Notes: generated by a model not told the origin, from the sequence alone. Positions 36,264-47,291 are shown, counted from the stretch's first letter. The stretch is DNA of 64,000 nt from an uncultured Helicobacter sp. (GCA_944326445.1 CALVDZ010000005.1:1-64000); one strand, 5' to 3'. Numbers and translations are program-made.

Positions 36264-36884
36264 ATGGAGCATATAAGCTATATTGATGTGTGTTTGCTAG
36301 TCTTGGTTGTGCTTTTGGGTGCTAAGAGCATTTATCAAGGGTTTGTGCGGAGCTTTGGGAGCTTGGTGGGGTTGTTGTTGGGTATCTTCCTAGCTGCGCG
36401 CTTTAATGAGCATTCAGGCAATATTTTTGGGACATATGTTTATAATTTTTCTCCACAGGTTAATAATATTCTAGCTTTTGTAATCGTGCTTAGCGTGGTG
36501 TGGCTACTAGCGATTTTTGTGAGCGAGATTATCACTAGACGCCTGCACAATACCATCATCGAACGCCTTGATAAGTCCTTGGGGCTTATTTTTGGATTCT
36601 GTAAATCCTTTGTGTTTGTGGCGATTGTGGCATTTGGTGTGGCGCAGGTTTCGTTTCTGCAAAGTTTTGCACAAAAAATGGAGCGTGAGAGCTTTGTGTA
36701 TCCTATAATGAAAAGTTTTGCAACTACCATAATGAATCTTAAAGTCGTGAATGAAACGACAAAATCTCTTAGCGATATTGCTAGGGATCAAGATATAGTA
36801 AAAACCACCGAGGCTTTGGGGGAGGGATTACAAAAAGGACAGGAGGCTTTGGAGAGCTTGCAGTCCTTAAAACCTAGCGAGTAG
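36264..36884 (+). CDS. cvpA: CvpA family membrane protein
   Basis: A 206-residue inner-membrane protein with four TM helices (about 9-27, 32-50, 70-92, 108-128) and a charged cytoplasmic tail. The family is named from E. coli colicin V production protein; its function is unsettled. Position directly before lysS and glyA matches H. pylori, where the same order occurs (HP0181-HP0184). First gene of that operon, with a -10 box 36 bp upstream. Confidence 0.85.
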   Translation: MEHISYIDVCLLVLVVLLGAKSIYQGFVRSFGSLVGLLLGIFLAARFNEHSGNIFGTYVYNFSPQVNNILAFVIVLSVVWLLAIFVSEIITRRLHNTIIERLDKSLGLIFGFCKSFVFVAIVAFGVAQVSFLQSFAQKMERESFVYPIMKSFATTIMNLKVVNETTKSLSDIARDQDIVKTTEALGEGLQKGQEALESLQSLKPSE

Positions 36885-36938
36885 ATTCTATAACGCTAGA
36901 TTCTATAACACGACGAAATCAAAGCGATAAGGAGCGGG

Positions 36939-38486
36939 ATGTTTTCGAATTTTTATATCCAGCAGCGACTAAAAAAATCCGCGCTTTTGCGAGAAATGGG
37001 GAGCAATCCATACAAAACAAACGCAAGGCGCACCATAAACAATCGAGATTTTTTACAAAAATATAGTTTTTTGTGCGAGAGCGAGCCAAATGCTAAAGAC
37101 ACGCAGAGCCAAGAGATGCGAGCGACACAGGAGACACAAGAAACAATTGTAGGGCGCGTGCGATTTATGCGCCTTATGGGCAAGGCGTGCTTTATCAAAA
37201 TCCAAGATCAGAGCGCAATACTGCAAGCTTATGTGAGCAAAAATGAGCTAGGGGAACGCTTTGAGGAAGTTAAGAAAGTCCTTGAAGTTGGGGATATCGT
37301 GAGTGTGCGTGGCTTTGCCTTTGTCACCAAAACCGGGGAGCTGAGTATCCACGCGCTTGGCTTTGAGATTCTCAGTAAGGCAATCGTGCCGCTACCGGAG
37401 AAATTCCACGGCTTGAGCGATGTGGAGTTGCGCTATCGCCAGCGCTATGTAGATCTCATCGTCAATGAAGAAGTCAAAGAAGCGTTTGTTTTGCGCAGTA
37501 AGATTATCGCGTGCATTCGTGATTTTTTTGATTCTAAGGGATTTTTGGAGGTGGAGACGCCTATGCTGCACCCTATTCCCGGTGGCGCAAATGCCAAGCC
37601 ATTCATCACGCATCATAACGCGCTAGGCGTGGAGCGGTATCTGCGTATCGCTCCAGAGCTCTATCTCAAACGCCTTATTGTTGGAGGGTTTGAGGCGATT
37701 TATGAGATCAATCGCAACTTCCGCAATGAGGGCATAGACGCGACACACAATCCAGAATTTAGCAGTATTGAGTTTTATTGGGCGTATCACACTTTTGAAG
37801 ATCTGATGGCACTTACAAAGGAGCTTTTTGCGTTTTTGTTTGAAAGGCTTGAGCTCGCCCAAAAACTTCCTTGGGGAGAGCAGGAAATCGACTTTAGTCA
37901 ATGGCGCGAGATTGGTTATAGAGAATCCCTAAGCCAAATTGGGGAGATAGATTCTGAAATTGTCTCTGATGGCGCGAGATTAGAGGCGTTTTTGCGCACA
38001 AATGGTGTGAAAATCGATAAGGGACTAAGCTATGGCAAGCTGCTTGATGAGGCATTTAGCGAGTTTGTAGAGCCAAAGCTCATCAATCCAACCTTTATCA
38101 CGCGCTACCCCGTGGAGCTTAGCCCATTAGCGCGCAGGAGCGAGAGCGAGAGCGATATAGCCGAACGATTTGAGCTCTTTATCGGGGGCAAGGAAATCGC
38201 CAATGGATTTAATGAGCTCAACGATCCCATCGATCAAAAGGAACGCTTTGAGGAGCAAGTGCGCCAAAAAAATGCGGGCGATGAGGAAGCGCAGTATATG
38301 GACGAGGATTTTGTGTGGGCACTTGGCTATGGTATGCCGCCCACTGCAGGCGAGGGCATAGGGATCGATCGCTTAGTGATGTTACTTACCAACCGAAGAA
38401 GTATCAAAGATGTGATTTTATTCCCCGCGCTTAAGCCTTCTAAGGCAAATTATGATATACTACTAGCAGACAAGGGAGATTCTTAA
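36939..38486 (+). CDS. lysS: Lysyl-tRNA synthetase, class II
   Basis: A 515-residue synthetase charging tRNA-Lys. The N-terminal OB fold (about 60-160, [20 protein letters not shown]) binds the anticodon. Class II motif 1 is [21 protein letters not shown], motif 2 is [16 protein letters not shown] and motif 3 is [16 protein letters not shown] 36939 has AAGGAGCGGG ahead. It is followed immediately by glyA, with no base between its stop and the first possible glyA start. Confidence 0.97.
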   Translation: MFSNFYIQQRLKKSALLREMGSNPYKTNARRTINNRDFLQKYSFLCESEPNAKDTQSQEMRATQETQETIVGRVRFMRLMGKACFIKIQDQSAILQAYVSKNELGERFEEVKKVLEVGDIVSVRGFAFVTKTGELSIHALGFEILSKAIVPLPEKFHGLSDVELRYRQRYVDLIVNEEVKEAFVLRSKIIACIRDFFDSKGFLEVETPMLHPIPGGANAKPFITHHNALGVERYLRIAPELYLKRLIVGGFEAIYEINRNFRNEGIDATHNPEFSSIEFYWAYHTFEDLMALTKELFAFLFERLELAQKLPWGEQEIDFSQWREIGYRESLSQIGEIDSEIVSDGARLEAFLRTNGVKIDKGLSYGKLLDEAFSEFVEPKLINPTFITRYPVELSPLARRSESESDIAERFELFIGGKEIANGFNELNDPIDQKERFEEQVRQKNAGDEEAQYMDEDFVWALGYGMPPTAGEGIGIDRLVMLLTNRRSIKDVILFPALKPSKANYDILLADKGDS

Positions 38487-39785
38487 ATGGAGCAGACAAT
38501 GGGTTATGATTTAGAGAAAGATTCAGAGTTATTTTCGCTTATTAATAAAGAATTAGCGCGCCAAAATACGCATTTAGAGATGATTGCGAGTGAGAATTTT
38601 ACATTCCCGAGTGTGATGGAGGCGATGGGGAGTATCCTCACTAACAAATACGCCGAAGGCTATCCCGGGAAGCGGTATTATGGTGGATGTGAGATTGTCG
38701 ATGAGATTGAGAATCTAGCGATTGAGCGGGCTAAAAAGCTCTTTGGCTGCGCGTATGCTAATGTCCAGCCGCATTCTGGCTCGCAGGCAAATGGCGCGGT
38801 GTATGCAGCGCTGCTCAAGCCTTATGACAAAATCTTAGGCATGGATCTAAGCCACGGCGGGCATCTCACTCACGGAGCAAAAGTGAGCGTGAGCGGGCAG
38901 CTGTATCAGAGCTTTTTTTATGGTGTGGAGCTTGATGGGTATATCAATTACGACAAGGTGGCAGAATATGCCAAAGTCGTGCAGCCTAAGATGATCGTGT
39001 GTGGATTCTCTGCTTATACTAGGGAGCTGGATTTCAAGCGATTTAGAGAGATAGCAGATAGTGTGGGAGCGATCCTCATGGGTGATATAGCGCATGTGGC
39101 GGGGCTAGTCGTAGCAGGAGAATATCCCAATCCATTCCCGCATTGCCATATCGTTACGACAACCACACACAAAACATTGCGCGGTCCAAGAGGCGGTATG
39201 ATAATGACAAACGATGAGGAATTGGCTCAAAAAATCAATAAGGCGGTGTTCCCTGCGCTGCAGGGTGGGCCTCTAATGCACGTGATTGCAGGCAAAGCCG
39301 CAGGATTTTTAGAGAATCTAAAACCCGAGTGGAAAGACTACGCCAAGCAGGTTAAGCTCAATATCAAAACCCTAGCGCAGGTTTTGATCGAGCGGGGCTA
39401 TAAGCTCGTGAGTGGGGGGAGTGACAATCACTTGATTTTGATGAGTTTCCTTGATAGAGAGTTTAGCGGCAAAGATGCGGATTTGGCACTAGGCAATGCC
39501 GGAATCACAGTCAATAAAAATACCGTCCCCGGCGAGAAACGCTCGCCATTTGTAACAAGTGGTGTGCGCATAGGCTCGCCTGCATTGACTGCAAGGGGTA
39601 TGAAAGAAAAAGAGTTCGCATACATCGGCACAAAAATCGCCGATGTTTTGGACGATATCTCTAACACTTCTTTACAAGCCAAGGTTTTTGAAGAAATCAA
39701 GGAATTTAGCAAGGGCTTTATTATCTATGATAAGGCATTTTTTAGAGATTACGAGATACATACGGGAGGTGAGGTAGCGCGATGA
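38487..39785 (+). CDS. glyA: Serine hydroxymethyltransferase
   Basis: A 432-residue PLP enzyme that converts serine and tetrahydrofolate to glycine and methylene-THF. The PLP lysine lies in [35 protein letters not shown] and [15 protein letters not shown] are also diagnostic. Two starts are possible: ATG 38487, directly after the lysS stop, and ATG 38499, which has GGAG six bases ahead and matches the homologue start (MGYDLEKD versus MAYFLEQT). The stop overlaps the next ATG. Confidence 0.97.
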   Translation: MEQTMGYDLEKDSELFSLINKELARQNTHLEMIASENFTFPSVMEAMGSILTNKYAEGYPGKRYYGGCEIVDEIENLAIERAKKLFGCAYANVQPHSGSQANGAVYAALLKPYDKILGMDLSHGGHLTHGAKVSVSGQLYQSFFYGVELDGYINYDKVAEYAKVVQPKMIVCGFSAYTRELDFKRFREIADSVGAILMGDIAHVAGLVVAGEYPNPFPHCHIVTTTTHKTLRGPRGGMIMTNDEELAQKINKAVFPALQGGPLMHVIAGKAAGFLENLKPEWKDYAKQVKLNIKTLAQVLIERGYKLVSGGSDNHLILMSFLDREFSGKDADLALGNAGITVNKNTVPGEKRSPFVTSGVRIGSPALTARGMKEKEFAYIGTKIADVLDDISNTSLQAKVFEEIKEFSKGFIIYDKAFFRDYEIHTGGEVAR

Positions 39786-40324
39786 CAGAGATGGATTTGA
39801 AGCTTATCAAGATGGATACCTCACATTATTACCAAAAACAAAATGGCATAGGACAAAAAGTCGTCCATTCCGGCAGAATCCTATACGATAAATTCCAAAA
39901 AGTAGATTCTATACTGAGCTCCACGATTATACGCAAACATTGGAACAAAGAGATTATCATCGCGCATTCCCTAATCCTCAAGGATAAAAAAGTAGAAAAT
40001 ATCGTCTTTGACTACAACGGGCGCAACACCGATAGATTCTATCATAGAGCGCAGTTATTGTTACGAGATGAGGGCTTTATCAACTTCACAGCTTATACGA
40101 CTAAAACTCCCGGGCATTTGCATTTGTATATCCACAAAGGGCACACAGAGCTTGGAGAGGGCAAGAGATTGGCGCGCACACTCTCTATGAAACTCTCTCA
40201 AGTCTGCCCAGTGGAGTGGCGCGTATTCCCAAACGACGATCTACCGCCAAATTTTAATATCCTCACGCTACCTTATGGAGTTTTTGCTAAGGAGCGCGGA
40301 GCTTCTTGGTCTAAATATATGTAG
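39782..40324 (+). CDS. DUF1882 family protein
   Basis: A 180-residue soluble protein of a family restricted to Campylobacterota, found after glyA in H. pylori (HP0184). It reads [19 protein letters not shown] and ends [16 protein letters not shown]. It is rich in His, Tyr and basic residues ([19 protein letters not shown]) but shows no catalytic motif. The start overlaps the glyA stop (ATGA). Function unknown; the conserved neighbourhood is the best lead. Confidence 0.85.
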   Translation: MTEMDLKLIKMDTSHYYQKQNGIGQKVVHSGRILYDKFQKVDSILSSTIIRKHWNKEIIIAHSLILKDKKVENIVFDYNGRNTDRFYHRAQLLLRDEGFINFTAYTTKTPGHLHLYIHKGHTELGEGKRLARTLSMKLSQVCPVEWRVFPNDDLPPNFNILTLPYGVFAKERGASWSKYM

Positions 40325-40368
40325 CAATTTTACGATTTGCAAAAGACACATTGCGAAAGGAAGATACG

Positions 40369-41328
40369 ATGGAAGACAAAAGAGAGTTTAATGATATTTT
40401 GATTGACGACAGAGCACAATACCAAGATCGCAGCAAAAAGATTATGCTCCTTGTGGTGGCAGCAGCAGTGCTTTTGATTATCTTATTAGTTTCAGCGATT
40501 GCGATGAGCGGCACAGAGGATAAACCACAACTCCAGCAAGTCGCCCAAGAAAATGGCTTGCAGCCACAACCTCAGCCAAATGCCACAAACACAGAAAATG
40601 TGGAGTTTGAGCCAGTGCAGACAGCCAACACAGCAGATAACGATCGATTTGCACAGATTGTTAAGAGGATTCAGGATCAAAACGCACAATCTCTGGAATC
40701 TAAAGACGCTAGCGCGCAATCTCCCCAAACCCCTATCCTTGAGGCAGCATCGCAATCAAACACAACCGCGCAAAGCAGTGCCCCAAGCACCCCTGTAATA
40801 GCCCAACCAACCCAACCACAGCCCGTATCTAAGCCTACTCCGGCAGCCAAACCCACCCAACCTACCAAGCCCACACAAGCCCCAAAGTCAGAATCTACCC
40901 CAGCACCCGTAGCATCTCCTACACAACCAACGCCACAGACTAAACCTACTCAAGCACCACAGCCTACAATCCAAAATGCCCAGCCCACTACTCAGCCCAC
41001 ACAGCCCACCCAAGCAGTAGCTCAAACCCAATCCACTCCCAAGCCAACAGCAGATAGCCCACGCCCCCAATCCACACCACCTATGGATAAGAGCAAAAAC
41101 GGGCAAGTGGCACAAAAAGGGCACTACATACAAGTGGGATCGTTTGAAAACACGCCAAACAAAGAGTTTCTCAACAAACTCAATAATTATAGCTATCGCG
41201 TCTATGGCGCACAAAGCGGCACAAAATACCTCATCGGACCTTACGATTCTCGCACAGATGCCAATCGCCATATGCTCAAAGTCAAAACAGATATGGGAGA
41301 TCAAGTCTTTTATTACGAAGTGAAATAA
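40369..41328 (+). CDS. SPOR-domain protein with long Pro/Thr/Gln-rich linker
   Basis: A 319-residue single-pass protein of likely division-site function. The cytoplasmic N-terminus has about 24 residues, the TM is at about 25-46 (IMLLVVAAAVLLIILLVSAIAM), and an extended periplasmic linker runs to about 245, made of repeats such as QPTQPTQ and KPTQAPK. The C-terminal SPOR domain (about 248-319, KGHYIQVGSFENTP to DQVFYYEVK) binds denuded septal peptidoglycan. ATG 40369 has AAAGGAAG ahead. It follows DUF1882 as in H. pylori. Confidence 0.88.
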   Translation: MEDKREFNDILIDDRAQYQDRSKKIMLLVVAAAVLLIILLVSAIAMSGTEDKPQLQQVAQENGLQPQPQPNATNTENVEFEPVQTANTADNDRFAQIVKRIQDQNAQSLESKDASAQSPQTPILEAASQSNTTAQSSAPSTPVIAQPTQPQPVSKPTPAAKPTQPTKPTQAPKSESTPAPVASPTQPTPQTKPTQAPQPTIQNAQPTTQPTQPTQAVAQTQSTPKPTADSPRPQSTPPMDKSKNGQVAQKGHYIQVGSFENTPNKEFLNKLNNYSYRVYGAQSGTKYLIGPYDSRTDANRHMLKVKTDMGDQVFYYEVK

Positions 41329-41337
41329 CACATCGTA

Positions 41338-42276
41338 ATGAGCTCTTTTGTCTTAATCGGGGCGGCGGGGTTTGTCGCTCCTAGGCATTTACGCGCTATC
41401 AGAGATACGCACAGCTCCCTATACGCAGCCATTGACATATGCGATTGCGTGGGGATTTTGGACAGCTACTTTCCTAATGCGCGCTTTTTCCTCTCTCTGC
41501 AATCCTTCCAAGAGCACACACCAACACAACCCATTGATTATATGAGTATCTGCACGCCCAATTTTTACCACAAGCAGCACATAGAGTTTGCCCTCACACA
41601 CGATATGCACGCTATTTGTGAAAAACCTATCGTGCTGCACACCGCACAAGCCAAAGAACTCATCAACCTAGAGCGCGATAGTGGCAAAAGCATTAGCACG
41701 ATTTTACAGCTCCGCCTTCATCCAAGCATTATCGCGCTAAAAAATCGCATATATGCGCGCCTTCGCACCAATCCCACACATATTTTTGAGGTGGATTTGA
41801 GCTATATTAGTGCGCGCGGGCAGTGGTATTTTCTCTCGTGGAAGGGCGATGAGAGCAAAAGCGGCGGATTGGCGTGCAATATCGGGATACATTTGTTTGA
41901 TATGCTGTGCTTTTTGTTTGGGGAATGCCAAGAGTGCGTCGTGCATTACAAATCTCCTAGCACGATTTGTGGCTTTCTCACACTCACAAACGCCCGCGTG
42001 CGCTGGGCTCTATCCATCGATAGGGCATTGATCCCTAGTAGCGCACTCTTACAGGGGCAGAGCACCTATCGCGCTATGCGTGTCGATAAAGAAGAGATAG
42101 AATTCACACGGGGCTTTGAGGATTTGCACACCAAAAGCTATGAGGAGATTCTCGCCCATAGGGGCTTTGGGCTGGAGAGCGCATTGCCTAGCCTAGAGAT
42201 TATCGAGCGCATAGGGCAGCTAAGCCCCATAGGGCTAAAGGGCGAGTATCACCCACTAGCAAGGGCATTGGCGTGA
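41338..42276 (+). CDS. wbpB: UDP-GlcNAcA 3-dehydrogenase, WbpB/WlbA-like (Gfo/Idh/MocA family)
   Basis: A 312-residue NAD-dependent oxidoreductase. The Rossmann start is [18 protein letters not shown], the catalytic EKP motif is in AICEKPIVL, and QLRLHP plus [15 protein letters not shown] are typical of WlbA. It probably oxidises C3 of UDP-GlcNAcA on the way to UDP-2,3-diacetamido sugar acids of surface polysaccharide. Followed with overlap by WbpD-like and WbpA-like genes. The aminotransferase (WbpE) that should act between B and D is not in the window. Confidence 0.85.
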   Translation: MSSFVLIGAAGFVAPRHLRAIRDTHSSLYAAIDICDCVGILDSYFPNARFFLSLQSFQEHTPTQPIDYMSICTPNFYHKQHIEFALTHDMHAICEKPIVLHTAQAKELINLERDSGKSISTILQLRLHPSIIALKNRIYARLRTNPTHIFEVDLSYISARGQWYFLSWKGDESKSGGLACNIGIHLFDMLCFLFGECQECVVHYKSPSTICGFLTLTNARVRWALSIDRALIPSSALLQGQSTYRAMRVDKEEIEFTRGFEDLHTKSYEEILAHRGFGLESALPSLEIIERIGQLSPIGLKGEYHPLARALA

Positions 42277-42848
42277 GGGAGTATTTCGCACACGCTAGCA
42301 GTGTGGTCGATGAGGGTGCGCGTATCGGCAGAGATTCTAAAATTTGGCATTTTTGCCATATTTTTGGCTCGAGCGTGATTGGCAAAAACTGCTCCATAGG
42401 GCAAAATTGTATGATAGCCCAAAATGTGCGCATAGGCGATAATGTCAAGATTCAGAACAATGTCAGCATTGTGGAGGGCGTGAGAATCTGCGATGATGTG
42501 TTTATCGCACCTAGCGTGGTTTTTACTAATATCAAGACTCCTCGCGCCTTTATCTCGCGCAAGAGCGAGTATCTCCCCACGCTGCTTGAGAGAGGCTGCT
42601 CAATCGGGGCAAATGCCACCATCATCTGTGGCAACACCATCGGCGCATACGCACTCGTAGGTGCGGGTGCGGTAGTGAGCCACGATGTGCCGCCCCACGC
42701 GCTCGTAGTGGGCAATCCCGCGCGGCTTGTGGGCTGGGTGGATAAGGCTGGGGTTAAGCTAGAGTTTGTCCAAAATCGTGCGTATGATAGCCTAGATTCT
42801 AGCGTGTATGAGCTGCGTGATGGGAAGGTGGTGCAAATTGAAGTGTGA
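42273..42848 (+). CDS. wbpD: UDP-2-acetamido-3-amino-2,3-dideoxyglucuronate N-acetyltransferase, WbpD/WlbB-like
   Basis: A 191-residue left-handed beta-helix acetyltransferase. Hexapeptide repeats run from about 15 to 150 ([33 protein letters not shown]), with the insertion [14 protein letters not shown] and the exit GNPARLVGW typical of WbpD. It acetylates the C3 amino group using acetyl-CoA. The start is GTG 42273, overlapping the wbpB stop by four bases (GTGA). Residues LDSSVYEL include one AGATTCT-encoded DS. Confidence 0.87.
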   Translation: MREYFAHASSVVDEGARIGRDSKIWHFCHIFGSSVIGKNCSIGQNCMIAQNVRIGDNVKIQNNVSIVEGVRICDDVFIAPSVVFTNIKTPRAFISRKSEYLPTLLERGCSIGANATIICGNTIGAYALVGAGAVVSHDVPPHALVVGNPARLVGWVDKAGVKLEFVQNRAYDSLDSSVYELRDGKVVQIEV

Positions 42849-44106
42849 ATCTAATCCCACAGAAGTGCGAGATCCTATCATCGCTGTGGTGGGGCTAGGC
42901 TATGTGGGCGCACCCTTGGCACTTGCGTTGGCTGGGCATTTTGAGGTTATTGGCTTTGATAGAGATTCTAAGCGCATACAAGAGCTCCAAAGTGGCTTTG
43001 ATACGCACACACAGGAGCACTTCACACCACCAAACTCCCTGCATTATAGCAATGCGCGCGAGGATCTCAAAAAGGCAAGTGTGTTTATCATCGCCGTGCC
43101 CACGCCTATCCTTTCTGACAAAACGCCCGATCTCACGCATTTGCAGCAAGCCTCGCAAATCGTGGGCAGTGTGCTCAAAAAAGATGATCTCATCGTGTAT
43201 GAATCCACCACATATCCCTTTTGCACGCGCCACTATTGCGCTAAGATTTTGCAAAAAACCTCTAAGTTAGTGCTAGATAGAGATTTTTTTGTCGGTTACT
43301 CTCCTGAGCGCATAAATCCGGGCGATACGCGCCATACCCTGCGCACTATCACCAAACTCATCGCCGCGAGCACGCCCCACGCGCTACAGAGAATACAAGC
43401 TGTGTATGGGAGGGTGGTAGATTCACTCCATATCGCGCCCAGTATCGAGATAGCCGAGATGGCAAAGCTCATCGAAAATGCCCAACGCGATCTCAATATC
43501 GCCTTTGTCAATGAAGTGGCGATGATGTGCGATAAGCTAGGTTTAAGTGCTAGCGAGGTGCTAGAGGCGGCTAGGAGCAAGTGGAATTTCCTGCCCTTTA
43601 GTCCCGGGCTTGTAGGGGGGCATTGTATCAGCGTCGATCCCTACTATCTCTCCTATATCTTAGAGATGTGCGCGTATAAGCCCAAAGTCCTAAGTATGGG
43701 GCGGCTTGTCAATGAGCAAATGCCCGCATTCCTTGCGCGCAAAATCCACACGCTCACGCTAGATTCTAAACTAGCGGCGCACAAAAGCAGGGTGCTGCTG
43801 CTAGGCTTGTCGTTCAAGGAGAATTGTCGCGATATGCGCAACTCCAAAACACCGATTTTGCGCAAAAAGCTCAAAAAACGCGGATTTAGGGTAAAGGTGT
43901 ATGATCCCCTCATTGATGGGCGGGAGGCAGAGCGGATGTTTGGCTTTAAGCCGCTCAAATCCCTAGAGGGTAAGAAGTTTGACATTATCGTCTTACTCAA
44001 TGCACACAAGGAATTTTTAAGTCTCAATCTGCGCGAGTATGCCAACCCTACCCATATCATCTTTGATATAAAAAACGCCCTGCCCTACGCCACCCATAGG
44101 CTGTAG
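42838..44106 (+). CDS. wbpA: UDP-N-acetylglucosamine 6-dehydrogenase, WbpA-like
   Basis: A nucleotide-sugar dehydrogenase of 422 residues that oxidises C6 of UDP-GlcNAc to the uronate, the first step of the pathway whose later steps are encoded just upstream. NAD site [16 protein letters not shown], central helix [14 protein letters not shown], catalytic Cys in [15 protein letters not shown], and the C-terminal UDP-binding domain are all present. Start choice: TTG 42838 has AAGGTGG at good spacing; ATG 42820 and 42808 are alternatives inside wbpD. It overlaps the convergent comEC by 22 bp. Confidence 0.9.
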   Translation: MKCESNPTEVRDPIIAVVGLGYVGAPLALALAGHFEVIGFDRDSKRIQELQSGFDTHTQEHFTPPNSLHYSNAREDLKKASVFIIAVPTPILSDKTPDLTHLQQASQIVGSVLKKDDLIVYESTTYPFCTRHYCAKILQKTSKLVLDRDFFVGYSPERINPGDTRHTLRTITKLIAASTPHALQRIQAVYGRVVDSLHIAPSIEIAEMAKLIENAQRDLNIAFVNEVAMMCDKLGLSASEVLEAARSKWNFLPFSPGLVGGHCISVDPYYLSYILEMCAYKPKVLSMGRLVNEQMPAFLARKIHTLTLDSKLAAHKSRVLLLGLSFKENCRDMRNSKTPILRKKLKKRGFRVKVYDPLIDGREAERMFGFKPLKSLEGKKFDIIVLLNAHKEFLSLNLREYANPTHIIFDIKNALPYATHRL

Positions 44107-45356
44107 TATAAATACCCCCAAAACCCAAAGCTAAGGATTAGCAAGCCGATATAGGCGAGAAAATAACGCGTCGCAAGGAGTGAAAGTATGAGATAACTCA
44201 CAAAAAGCCACGCGGGGGCAAAGACCTCAATAGAATCTAGGCTTAGACTAAAAAGCCTAAGTAAGAGCGTATCAAAAATCCCGCCAATCCCCAGCAAATG
44301 CGCCACCACACTCGCGGGAAAGAAAATCGTGAAAATAAGCGTGAGCGGGATAGAAATGATGGTATAAAGGCTAAAATATGGAAAGAAAAAATGCACCAAA
44401 ATGAGCATATTGGCAAAGATAGTGAGGTTAAACACTATGGGGAGAAGCATAAATCTAAAAACAAAGGAGCGCGATGTGAATCTAAAATAGTGTAAAAACA
44501 AATAGATATAAAATACCCCAAAAAATGAGAGAAAAAACCCAATGCTAAAGAGTAAGCGCGGGAAAAAACTAACACACAAAGCCCCCACCATAAACAAAAA
44601 GCTAAAATGCAAAATCTTTATGCCCTGATACACCATCACAAACCCAACGCACGCCATCACCCACGCGCGCAAAAATGAGGGAGAAAAGCCAAGCAATACG
44701 AGATAGCCAAAAAGCACGATGAGTGTGAGAAATCCGATATCAAAAAAGCTATTACGATAGGGGAAAAGTCGATGCACGCGTTTATAGAGAAATCCGAGGC
44801 TAACGCCTAGCACTAATGAAAGAATCCCCAGATGAAAGCCGCTAATAGCGATGAGATGGGCGATACCAAGGGTGTTGCTAATATCGCGCAGCTCTTTGGG
44901 TAGGAAGTCGGCGATGTAGAGGGTTTTGTAAAACGCGCCAAGTAGTGAATCTGCGTGCTGTGAATCGATAAAGACACGCAAAGAGTCGCGATAATCGCGC
45001 GTAGATTCTAACGAGAGGCTAAAGCTTGTGATAAGGCAGGATTGGAGGTATTGCCAAAAGCTACATTTGGCGCTTTTTCCGTAGATTCTCACATAGGTGT
45101 GCAGGAGGTTTTTGATGTCTTCTTTAGAAGTGGTGTAGAAAATCTCTCCAGATTCTGTGCGCACTTTGAGCACTTCATATGGGGTGTTGGTTTTGGATGA
45201 AAACTTAGTGTATTGGGCGATGACTTGTCCGCGTATGACGATAGGCTTCTCAGAATCTAGCGCGCGGTAGCGGGAATACTCAAGCGCGAGATTGAGCGCA
45301 AAAATGCTTAAGCAAAAGGCGAGAAATGCGAGCCATTGGGATTTGGTGTGGAGCAT
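44085..45356 (-). CDS. comEC: ComEC/Rec2 family DNA-uptake channel
   Basis: A 423-residue polytopic protein that passes transforming single-stranded DNA across the inner membrane. An OB-like domain (IVIRGQVIAQYTKFSS) follows the first TM, and then the competence domain with the signature ISNTLGIAHLIAISGFHLGIL and about eight further TMs. The C-terminal metallo-beta-lactamase part of Bacillus ComEC is absent, as in H. pylori ComEC of similar length. Start uncertain: ATG 45356 sits just before TM1, whereas a TTG at 45407 has AAGG at fair spacing and adds 17 polar residues. Confidence 0.87.
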   Translation of the reverse strand: MLHTKSQWLAFLAFCLSIFALNLALEYSRYRALDSEKPIVIRGQVIAQYTKFSSKTNTPYEVLKVRTESGEIFYTTSKEDIKNLLHTYVRIYGKSAKCSFWQYLQSCLITSFSLSLESTRDYRDSLRVFIDSQHADSLLGAFYKTLYIADFLPKELRDISNTLGIAHLIAISGFHLGILSLVLGVSLGFLYKRVHRLFPYRNSFFDIGFLTLIVLFGYLVLLGFSPSFLRAWVMACVGFVMVYQGIKILHFSFLFMVGALCVSFFPRLLFSIGFFLSFFGVFYIYLFLHYFRFTSRSFVFRFMLLPIVFNLTIFANMLILVHFFFPYFSLYTIISIPLTLIFTIFFPASVVAHLLGIGGIFDTLLLRLFSLSLDSIEVFAPAWLFVSYLILSLLATRYFLAYIGLLILSFGFWGYLYYSLWVA

Positions 45357-45547
45357 AGTAACGGGAGAGATTGCTTGGGGGTGGGAAGTGGTGTGTGTGC
45401 TACGCAAAATGAGCCTTGTGTGTGGGGTTGGTATCGTGTGGCATTATAGCCTAAAGCGGCTCTAGTGTGCAAGTGGGATATAAATGTGAGTAGATAGAGG
45501 CTAGCTAATAGCGATACAATCTCGCTAAAAACCTGTAGCAAAAGAAT

Positions 45548-45578
45548 GCGCCAAAGGCGGGTAGTCCCGTCTCTGCGC
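45548..45578 (-). terminator. Possible terminator after rplS
   Basis: On the minus strand GCGC...GCGC enclose CGGG-ACTA-CCCG, followed by ATTCTTTTG. It lies 25 bp after the rplS stop and probably ends the ffh operon; the T run is interrupted. Confidence 0.45.
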
Positions 45579-45602
45579 TTAAGAAAGTATTAAAAAGCTA
45601 AA

Positions 45603-45974
45603 CTATTTCGTGCGGTCTTGCTTGCGAAGCTCTTTGATACGAGCAGCCTTGCCGCTGCGTGTGCGGAGGTAGTAGAGCTTGGCTCTTCTCACGCGCCCTA
45701 TGCGCAATACTTGGATAGAATCTAGACTCTCGCTATAAAGCGGAAATGTCTTCTCCACGCCCACATTGTTCGCGCCGACTTTACGTACCGTAAAAGTCCT
45801 ATCCACGCCGTTACCGCGTATCGCGATACACACGCCCTCAAAATTCTGAATCCTGCTCTTATCGCCCTCTTGAATTTTGATACCAAGTCTTATGGTATCC
45901 CCTGCCTTGAATTGTGGTACCTTTTTGTCGCCAATCTGCGCCTTTTGGAAGCTCTCGATATATCTGTTTTTCAT
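45603..45974 (-). CDS. rplS: 50S ribosomal protein L19
   Basis: A 123-residue protein at the subunit interface. [33 protein letters not shown] and [23 protein letters not shown] are diagnostic. Last gene of ffh-rpsP-khpA-rimM-trmD-rplS, 22 bp after trmD. A hairpin downstream may end transcription. Confidence 0.97.
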   Translation of the reverse strand: MKNRYIESFQKAQIGDKKVPQFKAGDTIRLGIKIQEGDKSRIQNFEGVCIAIRGNGVDRTFTVRKVGANNVGVEKTFPLYSESLDSIQVLRIGRVRRAKLYYLRTRSGKAARIKELRKQDRTK

Positions 45975-45996
45975 CGCTCAATCCTTAAAATCAAAA

Positions 45997-46707
45997 TTAT
46001 TGCTTTGTTGTCGCGAGATATACGCGAAACAAATCCGGTCGAAAGTATTGCGTCTTGCAACCTGCCAAAGAATGTTTTAAACTTGCGATTCTATTATGGT
46101 TTCCCTTTGAATACTCTGAAGGAATTGCAAGTTTTGGTAAATTTTTGATGGTTTTTTCAAAATCTGTGGTGTTTTTGGCAAAATTTGGAGCCTCAAGGAG
46201 ATAAGATTCAAAACTCTCGCCTTTTAGAGAATCCTCATTGCCAAGCACACCCGGGATTTGTCGTGCGATACTATCAGCGAGGCACAGCGCGCCGAGCTCC
46301 CCGCCTGTGAGGATAAAATCCCCAATGCTAAAAACCTCATCGCCAAAAGATTCTATCAATCGCTCATCAAAGCCCTCATACCGCCCACACACAAAGCTAA
46401 TATGGGGTTTGCGCGCTAGCCGCAGAGCGTCATTTTGCCCAAATCGCTTGCCACACGGACTAAGAAAGATGATATGGGACTCCCTAGCCTCCCAGAGTGC
46501 GCAAGAAAGAGATTCAAACATCAGCACCTGCCCAGCTCCGCCACTTATGGGCGGGTTATCGACTTTTTGGTAGGCATTAGTAGCAAACTCTCGGAAATTT
46601 ATGGCTTCCACCTCTAGGATACCGCTCTCCCGCGCGCGCTTGAGGATAGAATCTTCAAAATACGGCGCGATGAGCTGGGGGAAAAGCGTAAAAAAACTTA
46701 GTTTCAT
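45997..46707 (-). CDS. trmD: tRNA (guanine-N1)-methyltransferase TrmD
   Basis: A 236-residue SPOUT enzyme that methylates G37 of tRNAs reading CNN codons, preventing +1 frameshifts. KLSFFTLFPQLIAPYFEDS opens the protein, GGAGQVLMFE and the trefoil-knot segment CGRYEGFDERLIE / SIGDFILTGGELGAL bind AdoMet. Its start abuts the rimM stop, sharing one base position, implying coupling. Confidence 0.97.
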   Translation of the reverse strand: MKLSFFTLFPQLIAPYFEDSILKRARESGILEVEAINFREFATNAYQKVDNPPISGGAGQVLMFESLSCALWEARESHIIFLSPCGKRFGQNDALRLARKPHISFVCGRYEGFDERLIESFGDEVFSIGDFILTGGELGALCLADSIARQIPGVLGNEDSLKGESFESYLLEAPNFAKNTTDFEKTIKNLPKLAIPSEYSKGNHNRIASLKHSLAGCKTQYFRPDLFRVYLATTKQ

Positions 46708-47291
46708 CAGCTATTTTCTAAAATACCACGCGCATTTTGGGTATAAATGCGCTTTTGGCTCATATCTGTATGAGTGATAAATCGCTCAATGTAGGGGAGC
46801 AGAAAGGTTTTGGGAAGCTTGTAAGTCTCAATCAAAAACGGATTAGTAGCAATAAGCATATAATCCGTGCTGCCTATGCGCTCGATATCCTGCACCCTGC
46901 CTAGAATCTCGCTAGATTCTATAATCTCGCAACCAATAATATCAAACCAAAAAAATTCGCCTTCTTTGAGGGCGCAATCCGCCCTACTCTGGGCTATCGT
47001 GGTATAAAGTGTGTGGTTAGTGAGTGCTCTCGCCTCCTCGCTCGTGCTGATACCACAAAAGCGGACTTTTGCATACTCTTTGTTTGGGAGGTGCTCATAA
47101 GATTCTATAATCACAGAAGGATAGGCGATGTGGGAGGTGTGATAAGTCTTGTCCTTAGTAATACTATGGGGAAAGTCAGTCTGCACAAAAAGGCGCAAAC
47201 TCCCATCAAAACCTATGGTGCGCCCTATTTTGCCAATCTGTATGAGGTTATTGTTTTGCCGCTTGGATAAAGATTCTGTAGTTCTGCCCAT
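46707..47291 (-). CDS. rimM: 16S rRNA processing protein RimM
   Basis: A 194-residue ribosome maturation factor for the 30S head, binding S19. N-terminal RimM barrel (IQIGKIGRTIGFDGSLRLFVQTDFP) and C-terminal PRC-type barrel (FWFDIIGCEIIESSEILGRV, LPKTFLLPYIERFI). The only available start, ATG 47291, lies 44 bases inside khpA, so translation is likely coupled. An AGATTCT pair encodes IIESSE. Confidence 0.92.
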   Translation of the reverse strand: MGRTTESLSKRQNNNLIQIGKIGRTIGFDGSLRLFVQTDFPHSITKDKTYHTSHIAYPSVIIESYEHLPNKEYAKVRFCGISTSEEARALTNHTLYTTIAQSRADCALKEGEFFWFDIIGCEIIESSEILGRVQDIERIGSTDYMLIATNPFLIETYKLPKTFLLPYIERFITHTDMSQKRIYTQNARGILENS

